Shown piece by piece: positions 50,193-62,717 of a DNA stretch of 64,000 nucleotides. How positions within the stretch are numbered: position 1 is the first letter of the stretch; every line of letters starts with the position of its first letter. Below the pieces are notes generated by a model. The model saw only the letters and a program-made list of their open reading frames with translations, was not told the origin of the DNA and did not search any database. A program made the translations under genes and the position numbers. This DNA is from Theropithecus gelada (Eukaryota > Chordata > Mammalia > Primates > Cercopithecidae). The DNA is taken from positions 10,371,006-10,435,005 of the forward strand of contig NC_037673.1 in NCBI RefSeq assembly GCF_003255815.1. Direction: 5' to 3'.

Positions 50193-51453
50193 CTGTCAGG
50201 ATACACAGAAAGCTCAGGTTGATCAACAAGAAGCATGGGGTTCATGGATGAGGAAGCCCCAGGCCAGTGCCCACCAGCATTTCTGCAGGATGCATGGGGT
50301 TCATGGGTGAGGCAGTCCCCAGGCCAGCACCCAACAGCATCTCTGCAGGAAGCAGTGGGTTTGTATGTGAGGAAGAGCCAGGTCAATGCCCACCAGCGTC
50401 CCTGCGGGAAGCATGGGGTTTGTATGTGAGGAAGCACCAGGCCAGCGCCTACCAGCTTCCCTGTGGGAAGCATGGGATTCATGTGTGAGGAAGCCCCAGG
50501 CCAGCACCCACCAGTGTCCGTGCAGGGCGGGCATGGACTGTGAATGGGTAAAGGAAGGTGGAAGCCTGTCCCCTCTGGGTGGTGGGGGGCCCAGACCATC
50601 AGAACCGGGGAATGGCAGGTGGCACTGAGGCCCACACGCTGGCAGGGCAGCAAGAATGCTCACTGGCTCTGCCCCATGCCGTGAGACACAGGAACACGCG
50701 ACTCCCACAGAACTGACTTGGATGACTGGGGCTTTCTTCTGCTACATTTGTATTTGTGACTATTTACATTAGGGGCAGGACAGAACCAAATCCAGGATCT
50801 TAAGTTCAGATGTGCCACCACAGCTGTGAGCTAGGCCTGGGGCGCTGGCCGGGAAGGAAATGCATAGGGCGCCTACGAGACAGAGCCAGGTTCGGCCTGC
50901 CCAGTCTCATGAGGGACCCGCTATTTTCCAGAGGGATCAATGGGCTTCGTGCCAACTGTGGGCGTGGCCAGAGTGGGGCCCACACGAGCAGGCTGGAGCC
51001 ACACTTCTCTGGCTGGCAGGTTGGCTGGCTGTGGTCACAGCTCCACCAACAGTGGGCTGTCCCCAACGCTGGCACTTTCTTCAGGCATCCTCTGATAAGA
51101 AAGTGAATGTCCTGAGAACAGCAGCCCTGTGGACGGCAATACCGTGGGGGTTCGCTGGCGGGGGTTCGCTGATGGTTTACTGGTGGGAGGCCTGTGCTTA
51201 AGTCACAATGTTGGGTCTCACCAAAGGGCGGCTCTGGAAAGGTAAAGGATGTGACCCAAACTGTGAGTCTGGCCTGGGGTCTGCAGAAGCACCCTCTGGG
51301 GAAATGTGGCAACCAAGAGAGCCATGGCCACAGATGAGATGAGCAGTGGTGCTGGGTTATTCCAGGTAGAGTTTAATAAAACCAGAAGGAACCAGGAGAC
51401 TCCATGCTGCCATGCAAAGGCCTCAAACCCACTGCAGACGCTCCCAGACTTAC
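50193..51453 (-). other. DAP: DAP intron 3
   Basis: Intron of 1,261 bp with donor GTAAGT (51453 downward) and acceptor CTGACAG ending at 50193. The acceptor-side 340 bp are mostly the 59-bp minisatellite. The donor-side 900 bp are unique-looking with several chance open frames. Its length is 3n+1, so retention would shift exon 4. Confidence 0.9.
50234..50531. repeat. 59-60 bp minisatellite (5 copies) in DAP intron 3
   Basis: Units start with 'catggggttcatg' at 50234, 50293, 50353, 50412 and 50471, with a sixth partial start near 50532. Spacing is 59-60 bp. Each unit contains 'gaggaagccccaggccagc' and 'cccaccagc' words with a few substitutions. The array begins only about 42 bp upstream of the exon 4 acceptor on the DAP strand. 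Confidence 0.95.
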
Positions 51454-51496
51454 CCGGGCAATGACCCCAGAGATGAACACAGTGGGTTTAGGTGGA
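51454..51496 (-). CDS. DAP: DAP exon 3 (43 nt)
   Basis: A micro-sized internal exon between acceptor TTTTCCAG (AG at 51498-51497) and donor CGG|GTAAGT. Its first base (T) completes a serine codon begun AG in exon 2. The 14 whole codons then read PPKPTVFISGVIAR. In human DAP this serine is Ser51, one of the mTOR-phosphorylated residues, so the phosphosite codon straddles the exon 2-3 junction. The length of 43 nt is not a multiple of three, so skipping changes the frame of exon 4. Exons 1 and 2 (N-terminal 50 residues) are not seen in the rest of the window, in line with a very large intron 2. Confidence 0.96.
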
Positions 51497-51747
51497 CTGG
51501 AAAACAAGAAGGGAAAAGGCAGATTTAACAAAACAGTCCAAAAAAGGGGACACAGTGGCAGAGCCAGGCTGGAGGGCGTGGAGGCGGAATGGGGAGCGAA
51601 CCTCTTCCTCTGCATTATTTGTTGTAATGACCACACTACGGGGCTTGGGAGCCTCCTTCTCCTGAGGCTAGTTCAGCCCCGAGTACGAGAGAGAAAGAGA
51701 CTGCAGCCAACTGCAAGTGAATTGCCTACAAGCACTTTCTATTTGTA

Positions 51748-52033
51748 GTTTTTTTAGAGACAGGGTCTCTGTCACCCAGGCTGAAATGCAGAGCCACGAT
51801 CATAGCTCACAGCAGCCTCCACTCCTAGACTCAAGTGATCCTCTTGCCTCAGTCTCCCGAGTAGCTGGGACAAAAGGCGTGCATCATCACACCCGGCTAA
51901 TTGTTTTATCTTTGCAGAGGCAGGGTCTTGCTATGTTGCCCAAACTAGTCTTGAACTCCTGGTCTCAAGCCAACCTTCCACCTTGGCCTCCCAATGTGCT
52001 GGGATTACAGGCATGAGCCCCCGTGCCTAGCCT
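51748..52033 (-). mobile_element. Alu SINE (AluJ-like), antisense
   Basis: 'tttttttagagacagggtctctgtcacccaggctg' to 'gagcccccgtgcctagcc', diverged, both arms. It is in sense with DAP transcription. Confidence 0.93.
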
Positions 52034-53825
52034 ATTTTTGTTTTTTGGTTAAATCAACACTTTTAACTGTGGGCAAGCCCAATTCTTTTGATTTAATGAG
52101 ATCATGAAACAGGCGCTTCGCTAAAGCAGGGGAGAAGTAGTTTTACATGGCGTGGACTTGGAGACTTTCTCACTGCCTCCTCAACCCTGGGCTTCCCCTT
52201 CCAGCATCCTCACAGGGTAGATTCCAGAGCCAACACAAACCTCCCATCCCCCATCAATCCCTGAGCATTACAAACATAAGGTCCTTGGGAAACTTGTCAC
52301 CTCTTGACATGTTAACTCACACTGAGCTCACCCACACTGTGGAGTATTGAGGGAACGGATACAGTACCAAAGCAATACAGCCCAGTGTGAAAAAACAGAG
52401 AAGCCCAAACAGGCTCAAATCACCAGCAGGTCCACCACCTGGAAACACGGCTGTTAACACGGCGCTATCCTTCCAGGCTTTCCTTCTATGCATGGATGTA
52501 CGTGCTTGTCTTCTTCTTAACTTTTTTCTTACAAAAATAGTCACACTGTTTTGTAATCTGCCTTCTGAACTAAGACTATGGTAAGCATCTCTCCATGTAA
52601 TTAGATACTCTTCTGTACATTTATTTTTGATGGCTACATGTGCCAAAATTTAAAAACATCAGGACACAGTTTAAGGTAGTGGATAAGGTGTGTGCACTTC
52701 CAAAATGCCTCCACCAAGAGGTACAGGCACCCAAGAGCAGGAGGTGAATACAAGGGCAGACCAGCTGGGACAGCACGATCGATCTGGACCACTCACGGAG
52801 GTGGGTGGAGAAGAAGCATCTCCCTCTTGGCTCAGTTTTGCTTAAGGCCAGCCCTGCTGGGCAGAGGGGGTAGAATTTATCCCTTGAGCTCCCCAGCCTG
52901 TCTCTTCCCAGCTCTACTTCTCCTCTGCTGCTGGTGGTCTTTTTAAGGAATCCACTTGTCTTAGTTTTGTTTTGCTGCAGGCAAAAGTCCCAGCATTCAG
53001 AAAGTTCACTGACTGTTTACTTCCCCAAAGAGTTTACCAAAAGCACCTGAAATTCCCCCAAGTAATTTCTGTTACTTCGCGAGATTAAGAAATTTCAAGT
53101 TTTACGAAGCAGCACAGAGATACCCCATACATGACCTTGGTTTTATTTAGTGTTTGTTGTATGGTTACCAAGGTTGGATTTTCTTCCCCTTCCTTTACGT
53201 ATATGATTTAGCTATAGGATTAATAGCCGGCCAGAGATGAGTAAGCTCAGCTCCAGTTTAAGCCCCACCACGTGGTATAACTGAATTCATTTTGATTCTT
53301 AAAGCATAGCCTGCTGTGGTGCCTGATGCCACTAACAGGGGAGGGCTTCCAGGGATTCAGGCCACGGAGTTTGCATCCAAAGCTCGGGAACTGTGGTCTG
53401 AATTCTAACATTTTATAAAAGATTTGGAAAGGAATACAGAAATAGCAGCACAAAGTTTCTTAAAGTCCTTTGGAATGTTCTTTTAAACATCTATGAACAG
53501 CCTTAAGCAGGGATGGCCCCACTCTGGTAGCGAATCATATACTATCATCTTCAACAAGGCACAGCCGTCTTTCCACAGCAGGAGTGCACAGTGGCTTTCA
53601 CTGTCTCCATGTCTTACTTGCTTTTTAATCTGTCGAGGCTCTGAAAGGCGGAAATACAGGAGATCACCCCACTCCAGAAACTTGATAAAAATGTCATCCA
53701 TAGAGAGTCAATCTAGTAAGAATACATGCATAATAAAGGGAATTAGCTTCCCCATCAAACTGAGCCCTAAAAGGTGGCTGAGGAAGCTTGAGTAATTATG
53801 TACATATATAGGTAAACACCCTCCC
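52034..53825. other. DAP intron 2, mostly unrecognised
   Basis: 52440-52650 resembles old L1 3' sequence ('cacactgttttgtaatctgccttctgaac', 'catctctccatgtaattagatac', 'tttgatggctacatg'). The rest, to the CA repeat, has no family I recognise. Confidence 0.4.

Positions 53826-53826
<1 letters not shown>

Positions 53827-53864
<38 letters not shown>
53827..53864. repeat. (CA)n microsatellite
   Basis: About 18 uninterrupted CA units immediately left of the Tigger element. Confidence 0.97.
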
Positions 53865-53865
<1 letters not shown>

Positions 53866-54257
53866 GTACCTTGTTTTATGGCATCGGCTTATTGCAGTTC
53901 ACAGGTAATGTGTTTCTTTAGGAATTGAAGGTTTGTGGCAATTCTGCATAAGCAGGTCTATGGGCGTCCATCTTCATTACTATTATGTCTGTTATGGTGC
54001 TCTGCAGTCATTGATCTTTGATGTTACTATTGTAATTGTTTTGGGGCACCACGAACTGTGCCCATATAAGATGGTAAACTTAATCAACACTTGTCACATG
54101 TGTTTTGACAGTTCTACTGACCAGCCATTCCCTGTTTCTCTCCTTCTCTTCAGGCCTTCCTACTCCCTGAGACATAGCAATATTGAAATTAGGACAACTA
54201 GCAACTCTACAATTGTCTACAATGGCCTAGAAGTGTTCAAGTGAAAGGAAGAGTCGC

Positions 54258-56120
<1,863 letters not shown>

Positions 56121-56587
56121 TAAGAAACTGCCACAGCCACTTCAACCTTTAGTAACCACCAGCCCAATCAGTCAGCGGCCATCAACACTGAGGCAAGACC
56201 CTCCACCAGCAAAAAGACTGAGCCTCACTGAAGGCTCAGATGATCATCAGCATACAGAATTTTTAATTGTTTTTTAATTTTAAATTAAGGTATGCACATT
56301 GTTTTTTAGATGTAATGCTAGACGTAATGCTACTGTACACGTACTAGGCTACAATGGAGTGCAAACAAAACTTTTATGTGCACTGTGAAACCAAAAAGTT
56401 TGTGGGACTTACTTTATCGCAATATTTAGCTTTATTATGGTGGTCTGGAGCAGACCCTGCAATATCTCTGAGGTCTGCCTGTACATATTCATTATTGAAA
56501 AGCAGACAAGCAAAAAAAGTTAAAATCACTTGTAATTCTGTATTACTGTATGTGTGTATTTATAAAGACTGACACACGCACAGAATT

Positions 56588-56646
56588 ACTGTCCCATCAC
56601 AACTGCTGAATGGCCATGGAGACTCTGGGGGCTAAAGGAGATCCCA
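56588..56646 (+). repeat. 58-bp dispersed duplication, copy 1
   Basis: 'actgtcccatcacaactgct' and following bases recur at 57203 with about two mismatches in 58. Not a repeat family I recognise. Confidence 0.95.
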
Positions 56647-57202
56647 GCAATGAGGGTGGTCTACGCTGTGAGTAGGCCACCCTTTGCAGAGGTGGATGAA
56701 ACTCTGGACGCAGAGGTGCTGTACAGCAGCAGGGTGCCAGCCTGGAGAGGCCTCCATGTTGGGTGTTCCTGACAGGCTCCTTGGTTGAGCCCAGTCCCAC
56801 TATGTAGTAGCTACCACGTGAGGCTCTCTGGGGACCTGGCTATCAGGAGTCTGTTTCCAGCACTGGTCCCCTGTGTGCACTGATGACGGATGTCTGGAAC
56901 CCAGGGACCTGCCACAGTCCCACCCTTCCTCCCTGCCCTCGGTGCTCCTCAGAGATGATGTCCTCTGGGCGTCTCCTGCATTGATCACGACAAGGGTGGG
57001 GTTCCAGGCCTCGAGTATGTCCCAGGGGAAATGTGTATGAACAGTGATGATACGAGATCATGACCACTCTGCTCTAGTCTGAGTGCTGGAAAACACACAG
57101 GGAAGCCGAGGCCTAGAACCCAGCCTCTGACTCCCAGTTCACGCTGTTTCCTTTCCTAAACCCACATTTAGCACCTCACTCCCACATGAGCTGCTCAAGG
57201 AC

Positions 57203-57261
57203 ACTGTCCCATCACAACTGCCGAATGGCCATGGAGACTCTGGGGGCTAAAGGAGACCCCC
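57203..57261 (+). repeat. 58-bp dispersed duplication, copy 2
   Basis: Second copy of 56588-56646, 615 bp downstream, same orientation. Flanking sequence is unrelated as far as I can see. Confidence 0.95.
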
Positions 57262-58225
57262 AGGAGTAAGAATGACCCTTCCCCCACAGTCCCAGCTCAT
57301 TCCAGGAGCGTCCAGGGCCGTGGTTGCAGGTTGCAGATTCTAAGAGTCCACGGGAGGCATTCACAGATGGCACTGTCCTTGCAAAACCCCAAATTTTATG
57401 GGGATAGATCCTTCGTGGTGAGCCATGACTGAATCTGCTGAGCTTTAGTGGCTTGCTGGATTCTGCTCATAAAGACAGGGCATGTCAGTGAAAATCATGC
57501 TAGGCTCAGCATAAGAAATGTGCCTCTGCCAGCCATCGGGTGGTGTGGGGTGAGGTGAGGCCTGCTGGGTGCGGCAATGAGCCAGGGGTTGGTGTGCTTT
57601 GTGCTACATCCTATACAAAGTGGCCAGTCATTCTGCTGGATGTGGTGCTGGCGACTTGGCTGAGTGATGGCAAGACTGAGGGTCTGGCGCTGCAGTCAGA
57701 GGGACTCAGGATGGAAAGGCCGTGAACTTGCCCTCGTGCACACCTTGAGGGCTGACTCCGAGCTGAGGAGCAGGAACAGGGAAAGTCACTCAGTGGCTTA
57801 GGTCAGAGCTTAGGTCAGAGCAGTCTTTTGGGGGCACAACCATAACAGTGTGCATTCCACCCAATTAACTTGGGGAAGAGCAACATGAAGACCTGAGACT
57901 TCATCCTGCACTGCTGTTCTTCAGCGCCCCCACCTGTTTGGTGCCGGTAAGAAGTAAGGCACTGAAAGAAAGAACCCTGTGTATCCAGCACTTCCGCAGG
58001 TGAGGTCCTTGCTTTAAGACTGCACTTTTTACACAATATTCAAGAATTGTATTTCATGAGAAAGTCTTATCGCGCCCCAAGAGGCGACTCGGTGGGAAGT
58101 GACAGGACACCAGACTGAGGGGTCTGCTTTAGCTCTGGTCTGCTCCAGGCAAACGTTATCGCTAAAGACAGTCCAAGCTCTCCCTCCCTTCTAACTTCGT
58201 TTGGAAACCCCAGCGAGCTCAGCAA
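57262..58225. other. DAP intron 2, unrecognised
   Basis: About 1 kb with no repeat family or exon recognised. It includes a small direct repeat 'cttaggtcagagc' x2 at about 57797-57820. Confidence 0.4.
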
Positions 58226-58227
58226 CT

Positions 58228-58960
58228 AATTACAAACAATATTACCATTTTAGCCATTTTTAACTATACAGCTCAGTGGCATTAAGTATATTCATAATAT
58301 TATGCTATCATCACCTTTATCTATTTCCAGAACTTTTTCATCATTCCCAACAGAAAGTCTGTCCCCGTTAAACACTAGCTCCCCATTCTCTCCTCCTCCC
58401 AGCCCCTGGCCATCACCATGCGTTTAACTATCTTAGGGATCTCAGGTTAAGTGGAATCATACAGTACTTGTCTTTTTGTGTCTGGCCTATTCCATCTAGT
58501 ATAGTATTGTCAGGGTTCATTTATGTGGCAGCATGCGTGGGAATTCCGTTTTGAGGCTGAATAACATTCCGCTGTACGGACAGACCACATTCTGCTTATG
58601 CATTTGTCTGCTGATAGACGCCTGGACTGCTGCGAATGCTGCAGCTATGGACGTGGGTGTATAAATATGTGCTCGAGTTTCTACTTTCAATTATTTTGTG
58701 TGTAACTCAGAAGTGGAATTGCTGGGTTATATGGTAATTCTGTGTTTAACTTTTTGAGGAATCACCACCCTGTTTTCCACAGCGGCTGTTGCATTTTAGA
58801 TTCCCACCAGCAATGGATACGGGTTCCTATTTCCCCATATCCCTGCCAACACTTGTTGTTTTCTGTTTTATTTTGTTTTTTTTTTTTGGATAAAGGCTCT
58901 ATTCTAATGGGTGTGAAGAGGTATCATACTGTGGTTTAGATTTAGCAACTAATTTTTAAG
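58228..58960 (+). mobile_element. L1M-family LINE-1 3' region
   Basis: 'ttttaactatacagctcagtggcattaagtatattcataat', 'ccccattctctcctcctcccagcccctggccatcacc', 'gtggaattgctgggttatatggtaattctgtgtttaac', 'tcccaccagcaatgg'. Diverged, same orientation as the L1M copies at 29.1 and 45.8 kb. Confidence 0.85.
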
Positions 58961-61015
58961 AATAAGCTTCCCTGCCGCAGAATAATAAGTATCAATCTAT
59001 ATTGATCATTAATCATTAAAAGTCTTTATGAACCAAAAGTCCTCCCCCAAAAGTCTTCTCTCCTCTAAAACTGAAAAGGCCATAATTGGCTGTAAGGACA
59101 TATGGCAGCTGCCCATGAAAAGATGGCAAAAGGCAGGCCTCTTCCAAGATGTCTAGCGGCGATATGTACCTTCACGTCACTCGCCCCGTGACGCAGCGTA
59201 TGCTGCTGAAGGTTTCCATCACGTTTGGCCCAAAGGCTTCAGAGCCCAATCCTTCTTTCCAACTATAATTAACAGTAACTTAAATTGGCAAATAATTATT
59301 TATGATGTTCATATAGTAAAAACAGTTACTAAACTCTTTGAGATATGGTAGCTCGAACAGAATCTCACAAGCGAGAAACCCCGGTCAAGAGTCTGGGTGT
59401 AAGGCTGTACAGGCAAAACCCGCCTATTTTAAATGCCATTAGGCTTCCATGCAAAGTATAACCTGCATTTCTCAAGTCTATAAAGTATGACAGCTGCTTT
59501 GAGGATTTATTTGATCTGATGAAAATCATTCTGACAGATGCTGTTTTGAAGATGCAACATTATTTTCTCTCAGGAAACAGAGAGAGTGAAAACTATCAAC
59601 CCTGCCTGCCCCGTATCCTCAGGCCTTTCCAGACTTTAAAAATCACACTTATTTAAATGTAAAGGAACTGCAAGCCAGGCAGAATTAGCCAGGATTAGAA
59701 TCCAGATAACACTTCCTATACACTAGCAGAAACTGCAGCTTTTTCACACCCAGACTAAGCAGCCACCTGCTGTGCGTGCACGTGGGTCTCTCTTGTCCAT
59801 CTGGAAAGGACCACATCAAACTCTGAAAAGGACCCTTTGTCCTTAACAAAAGTTCACTATTTCCTATTTTCTAAATTTTCTTAATGAAGAAGATTTACAC
59901 CATATTGGCACTCTGTGGAGACTGCAGACAGGCAGGATGAAGTGCCAGAGACGCTCAGTGAGGAAGTAACCCTGCGGAATGCAGATCTCATCAACACTGA
60001 GCTTGATGGTCTCATCTTTAAACGAATGTGGAAAGGGCAGAGAAACCCAAATTCATAGTTTTAAAACTTCCCTAAACTCCCATACAGCAACTATTTAACT
60101 CAATATATTCAAATTATTGCCATCCCAACACGTAACTCATTAAAAATTGAGAAGACTTAACATTCATTTCCCTCCCTCGCCATCGTGGGGCTCTGACACC
60201 GTGGTTTCTGCGCCAGTTCTGAGAGGGGTAAAGTGACGCGCTCTGTGAGTTAGGGCTGGACAGGAGGTTCCCTACCAGACAGACGGCTGCTGCAATTTAC
60301 ACTTTCATCCTTTTGCAGTCAAGAGCTTGAGGGCCTTCAGTGGGGGCCGCCTGGATGTCTCCCAGGGGCCTGGATTCTGTCTTCTTGCACTTAGTCCAGC
60401 GCCCATCCCAAGTCTAACGACTCTTCCACAGGACAGCCCTTTGATATTTGAAGAAGGTTACCACAAGCCCCCAGAACATCCCTTTCCCAGACTCAAAGGC
60501 ATGATTTCAAATTCCTTCACTCTCTCAGCTATTCTCCCAACTGCATTCCAGTGTGGTTTCTAGAGTTTTGCCTAGAACTGTATGTGACACCCCACATGTA
60601 CCTACTCAGTCCCCACAGGACACCGATATTGCAATAATACTTTCTCCTGGGCTACAGAGAGCAGGTCAGCCAGAAAATGAATCCGGGTGTCCCAAAAGGA
60701 CCGACTGTTAATAATCTTCAAACAGGATTGCTACTGATAGGCAACCTGTGGACAAAGTCATTTGTATCTGCTGCCCTGCTCCAGCCTGGCTCACCATAGC
60801 TAGTTTTGTGGGGTCCTTACCCTTCTTCCTTTAACCCTGGGGGAGCTTCTGCACTCTTGGAAAAATGCAGTGCCCTTCTTCACCCCAAAATAGGATTCTG
60901 TGCAACAGCGAGGGGTCCGATGTGCATCTGACTGGTCAGCCTCTTCCTTTCCAAGCATCCTGGTAGGGATTAGGGTCAGCTTAGTTACCACGCAGTTGCA
61001 CTCTGGGATGGGGAG
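58961..61015. other. DAP intron 2, repeat-poor
   Basis: About 2 kb with no family I recognise; AT-rich blocks at 59250-59350 and 60050-60150. The absence of repeats next to dense repeats suggests possible constraint, but I cannot show it. Confidence 0.35.
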
Positions 61016-61020
61016 AAACA

Positions 61021-61055
61021 TGCACGCACGCGCACACACACACACACACACACCT
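61021..61055. repeat. (CA)n microsatellite with CG interruptions
   Basis: 'cacgcacgcg' followed by about ten CA units and 'cctgtgcgcgg'. Confidence 0.95.
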
Positions 61056-61379
61056 GTGCGCGGAGTAGTAGTGAAACTGGGAATCTGGTCAAGTCTCTGA
61101 TCCCGCTGAAAGTAATAAAAATGGCAGCAAAGGCATTACTGGAGAGTTGTATGTAACAGAATCATTTTCATGTTAGTTTTGACCTGCGTTCATGGAAGTC
61201 TACTCAAGTTATCCTCTGCAAATGCTGTCTCCTCTTCATGTAAATGTACTCTATCAGTGGGAAGTGTGTACACACAAGGCAGGGACACATGGCCTTTAAT
61301 AAGCCACTGGGGCTCTATTTTCCCTAAAGGACAGAAATGATCTCAGGTGATAAAAGTTACTGTTTGCCAATCACCACTA

Positions 61380-61560
61380 TGTACTATGGACCAGCTGCTG
61401 AGTTAGGTGCTCCCCTTAGAAGTGCTGTATCTAACTCTCTTGGTCCTGTGAGGCAGGAGCTGTCCATTTCACAGATTAGAAGGGTAAATCAGAAAGGGCC
61501 GGTCATTTGCCTGAGGGTTGCACAGTGATAAGTGCTGGGAACCAGACTTGGAACGAGGGC
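61380..61560 (-). mobile_element. MIR relic, antisense
   Basis: 'ctcttggtcctgtgaggcaggagctgtccatttcacagattagaagg' and 'catttgcctgagggttgcacagtgataagtgctgggaaccag' follow antisense MIR order. Confidence 0.7.
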
Positions 61561-61864
61561 CGTACAGGGCATGTAATCTTGGCCCCAAGCCCAGTCCCCT
61601 CATTTTAAAGGGCTTAGCTGCCTCAAGTTTTAGCTTGTCTTCTGTATATGATTTAGAGACACAGAGTTTTAAGGTAAGCAATCTAAATGTAACCTGAGAG
61701 TCCTTTATTCAACCAGACGGTACAATACATTCAAATCTACCTAAAGATTTACTTTCTGACTTGATAGTGGATTTTTTTTTTTCCTGAAAAATGATCACTT
61801 ATGTCTCTAGCATTTAACTATCACACAAAGCACTTCCACATAAATCATTCGCTCATCTGAGTTC

Positions 61865-61950
61865 CTTCGGCAGGTGATGTTCCATTTTATGGAGGAAGAC
61901 ATGGTGCTTCAGAGAGGCTGGAATCTTGCTTGGGGTCCTGGGGGCAGAGC
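61865..61950 (-). mobile_element. MIR fragment, antisense
   Basis: 'tgttccattttatggaggaagacatggtgcttcagagagg' is antisense MIR core; short and diverged. Confidence 0.5.
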
Positions 61951-62139
61951 CCGGGAGAAAGCACAAGGGCTGTGCTCTTCGGTTGGGTTGCTGAGATCTC
62001 CACCATCTCAGATGACTCTGCTCTTCAGTCTCGGGAACAAAATGCAGGGGAGGCTTCAAACCATCCAACAGATCCAGAGGCAGCCGACAGGTCCAGAGAC
62101 GATTCAGAACCACAGAAAGGAGGGACAGTGGCAAATGGA

Positions 62140-62285
62140 CACCATGAGTGTGGGCTCTGGTGTTGGATGATCTGGGTTAAAATCCTGACTCTGCCAGGGA
62201 CAAGCTGATGAGCTGGTGTTTGGCTTTTCTGAGGCTTAGTTTCCTTGTCCATAAAACTGGACAGCAACAGACCCTACCTCCTTAG
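62140..62285 (+). mobile_element. MIR SINE relic, sense
   Basis: 'gtgtgggctctggtgttggatgatctgggttaaaatcctgactctgcca' through 'ggcttagtttccttgtccataaaactggacagc' is MIR 5' half to core. A CA repeat follows. Confidence 0.8.
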
Positions 62286-62299
62286 GTGACTGTATACAT

Positions 62300-62301
62300 G
62301 T

Positions 62302-62344
<43 letters not shown>
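62300..62344. repeat. (CA)n microsatellite
   Basis: About 20 CA units, directly after a MIR. Confidence 0.97.
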
Positions 62345-62345
<1 letters not shown>

Positions 62346-62540
62346 CAGAAAGCAACAGATTCTAAACAGGGTCGAAATAGTTTCAGAATTTGCTTCTGGG
62401 CTGCCTGGTGGGCTCTGTGCTTTCCTGAGGAGGGAAGGCAAAGAGACTGCTCTTCCAGGGTAATGACCTTGAGAACTGGGCTGCACCTCGAATCAAACCC
62501 TCTGTCAGTGCAGAAGAAAAGGCCCCTGGGCCTCGCCCAC

Positions 62541-62717
62541 TGTGTGCTGATGAAAGGTAGTCACAGTGTGCGCTCAGCACGTGTCTGTGTGCTGATGAAA
62601 GGTAGTCACAGTGTGCGCTCAGCACGTGTCTGTGTGCTGATGAAAGGTAGTCACAGTGTGCGCTCAGCACGTGTCTGTGCTGACGAAAGGTAGTCACAGT
62701 GTGCGCTTAGCACGTGT
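62541..62717 (+). repeat. 45-bp minisatellite (about 4 copies)
   Basis: Unit starts TGTGTGCTGATGAAAGGTAG and ends CAGCACGTGTC. Copies start at 62541, 62586 and 62631, nearly identical. A fourth, 2 bp shorter and with more changes, runs to about 62717. Because 45 is a multiple of three, frames stay open through it on both strands. Confidence 0.96.

Noticed and set aside
49772..50653. The full 293-codon minus frame as a stand-alone gene
   Set aside because: Its first half is the 59-bp minisatellite in DAP intron 3. Retention of intron 3 from exon 3 would not enter this frame, so only the exon-skipping route is kept as a finding.
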